DNA of 32,102 nt, from NCBI RefSeq assembly GCF_014196535.1, contig NZ_JACIDU010000029.1:1-32102 (forward strand). The letters run 5' to 3'. The position numbers and the translations under genes were made by a program. Shown here in pieces: positions 31,658 through 32,102 of this stretch. Under the pieces are notes generated by a model. It did not search any database. It had not been told where the DNA came from and saw only the letters and a list, made by a program, of their open reading frames with translations. This stretch comes from Allorhizobium borbori. GTDB taxonomy: Bacteria > Pseudomonadota > Alphaproteobacteria > Rhizobiales > Rhizobiaceae. The stretch's first letter is position 1. The number at the start of each line of letters is the position of its first letter.

Positions 31658-32102
31658 TCAGAAGCCCAATGCGGAACCGTCTTTTCGGCTGTCCGAGCCA
31701 CCAAGGAGGAGTCCGGCCTGCCGGTCGATGCGGATGGCCTGGCTACCGCCTATCGGCGAGGTAACCACCTTGATGACGTGGCCGCGGGCAGCCAAGTCCA
31801 TCTGCGCTGCCTCACTGACGGTGGGCTCGACTTCGAGAACGCCATTGAACGCAAAGCTGCGCGGCGCATCCATGGTCACCTGAAGATCGAGGCCACGATC
31901 GAGAACACCGGAGATGAAAGCCGCATGACCGGCAGCCTGATAATGCCCCGCCATGACGCCGAAGGGCATGACGGCCTTGCCGTCGCGGCAGAGCATACCC
32001 GGAATGATGAACTGCGCCGGATTTACCGGCGACCCCAACGCGTGAGAAGTAGGGTCTATGACAAGCGGAACGACGAATAAGTTCTCTCCTGAAGTCCGCG
32101 CC
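31658..32102 (-). CDS. ggt: Gamma-glutamyltransferase family protein, C-terminal part (5' end beyond window)
   Basis: The frame is open from the right edge to TGA at 31658-31660 and gives about 147 residues. It matches the end of the gamma-glutamyltransferase small subunit: NPAQFIIPGMLCRDGKAVMPFGVMAGHYQ (split: NPAQFIIPGML, VMPFGVMAGHYQ), the GHAAFISGVLDRGLDLQ helix with DAPRSF, and PIGGSQAIRID and GGSDSRKDGSALGF at the end. The family are Ntn hydrolases that cleave themselves before a catalytic Thr and transfer or hydrolyse gamma-glutamyl groups; that Thr lies outside the window. The GSDSRKDGSALGF ending (usual form GSDHRKDGCAxGY) marks the family clearly. It converges on the tct operon and is probably unrelated to it. 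Confidence 0.85.
   Translation of the reverse strand, partial: ARTSGENLFVVPLVIDPTSHALGSPVNPAQFIIPGMLCRDGKAVMPFGVMAGHYQAAGHAAFISGVLDRGLDLQVTMDAPRSFAFNGVLEVEPTVSEAAQMDLAARGHVIKVVTSPIGGSQAIRIDRQAGLLLGGSDSRKDGSALGF

Noticed and set aside
31142-32080. A 312-codon open frame on the + strand over the right end
   Set aside because: It overlaps the second tctC in another frame and runs antisense through the gamma-glutamyltransferase gene; no domain seen.
1-32102. Search for tRNA, rRNA, CRISPR arrays, insertion sequences, toxin-antitoxin pairs and phage genes
   Set aside because: No repeat-spacer array, transposase motif, integrase motif or tRNA-like cloverleaf was recognised by reading; short or diverged ones cannot be excluded without a covariance-model search.

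Overview
The window looks like a chromosome or chromid segment of an alphaproteobacterium, most likely Rhizobiaceae (Agrobacterium/Rhizobium/Shinella-like). The reasons are high-GC coding sequence on both strands, long antisense reading frames, many ABC and TctABC uptake systems, a HisKA_2-type kinase with an Rcp-like regulator, and a good match to the alphaproteobacterial general-stress (EcfG) promoter. No tRNA, rRNA, CRISPR array, insertion sequence or phage gene is visible. It reads as a catabolic/transport region with five local regulators.

Left part (1-7406). After the 3' tip of an unknown + strand gene, three minus-strand genes form a likely operon: a secreted Ntn hydrolase of the choloylglycine hydrolase/penicillin acylase family, an outer-membrane beta-barrel protein, and a membrane-anchored alpha/beta hydrolase. 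The leader of this operon carries two copies of a sequence complementary to its own ribosome binding site. Next come a FAD monooxygenase and an MFS transporter (overlapping, minus strand), divergent from a LysR regulator.

Centre (7608-19325). A nine-gene minus-strand unit reads, in transcription order: amidase, periplasmic binding protein, LivG, LivF, LivH, LivM, GMC alcohol oxidase/dehydrogenase, aldehyde dehydrogenase, class II HDAC-like deacetylase. It ends at a 50-bp hairpin and is divergent from a second LysR regulator. The gene set suggests import and breakdown of a small compound that carries an amide or acetylamide and an alcohol. The substrate is unknown, and this is the most interesting system in the window.

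Right centre (19475-23542). An EcfG-type promoter precedes a three-gene signalling operon: CHASE3 histidine kinase, single-domain response regulator, and a receiver-HisKA_2 kinase fusion. An IclR regulator follows; its upstream region holds a near-perfect match to the PcaR operator as I remember it.

Right part (23847-32102). A DctB/DctD-type two-component pair (its activator has GAFPGA in place of GAFTGA) is followed by a tctC-tctB-tctA-tctC tripartite tricarboxylate transporter operon with two different binding proteins. Two dyads between dctD and the first tctC look like enhancer sites. The operon ends at a strong hairpin and faces a gamma-glutamyltransferase gene that runs off the right edge.
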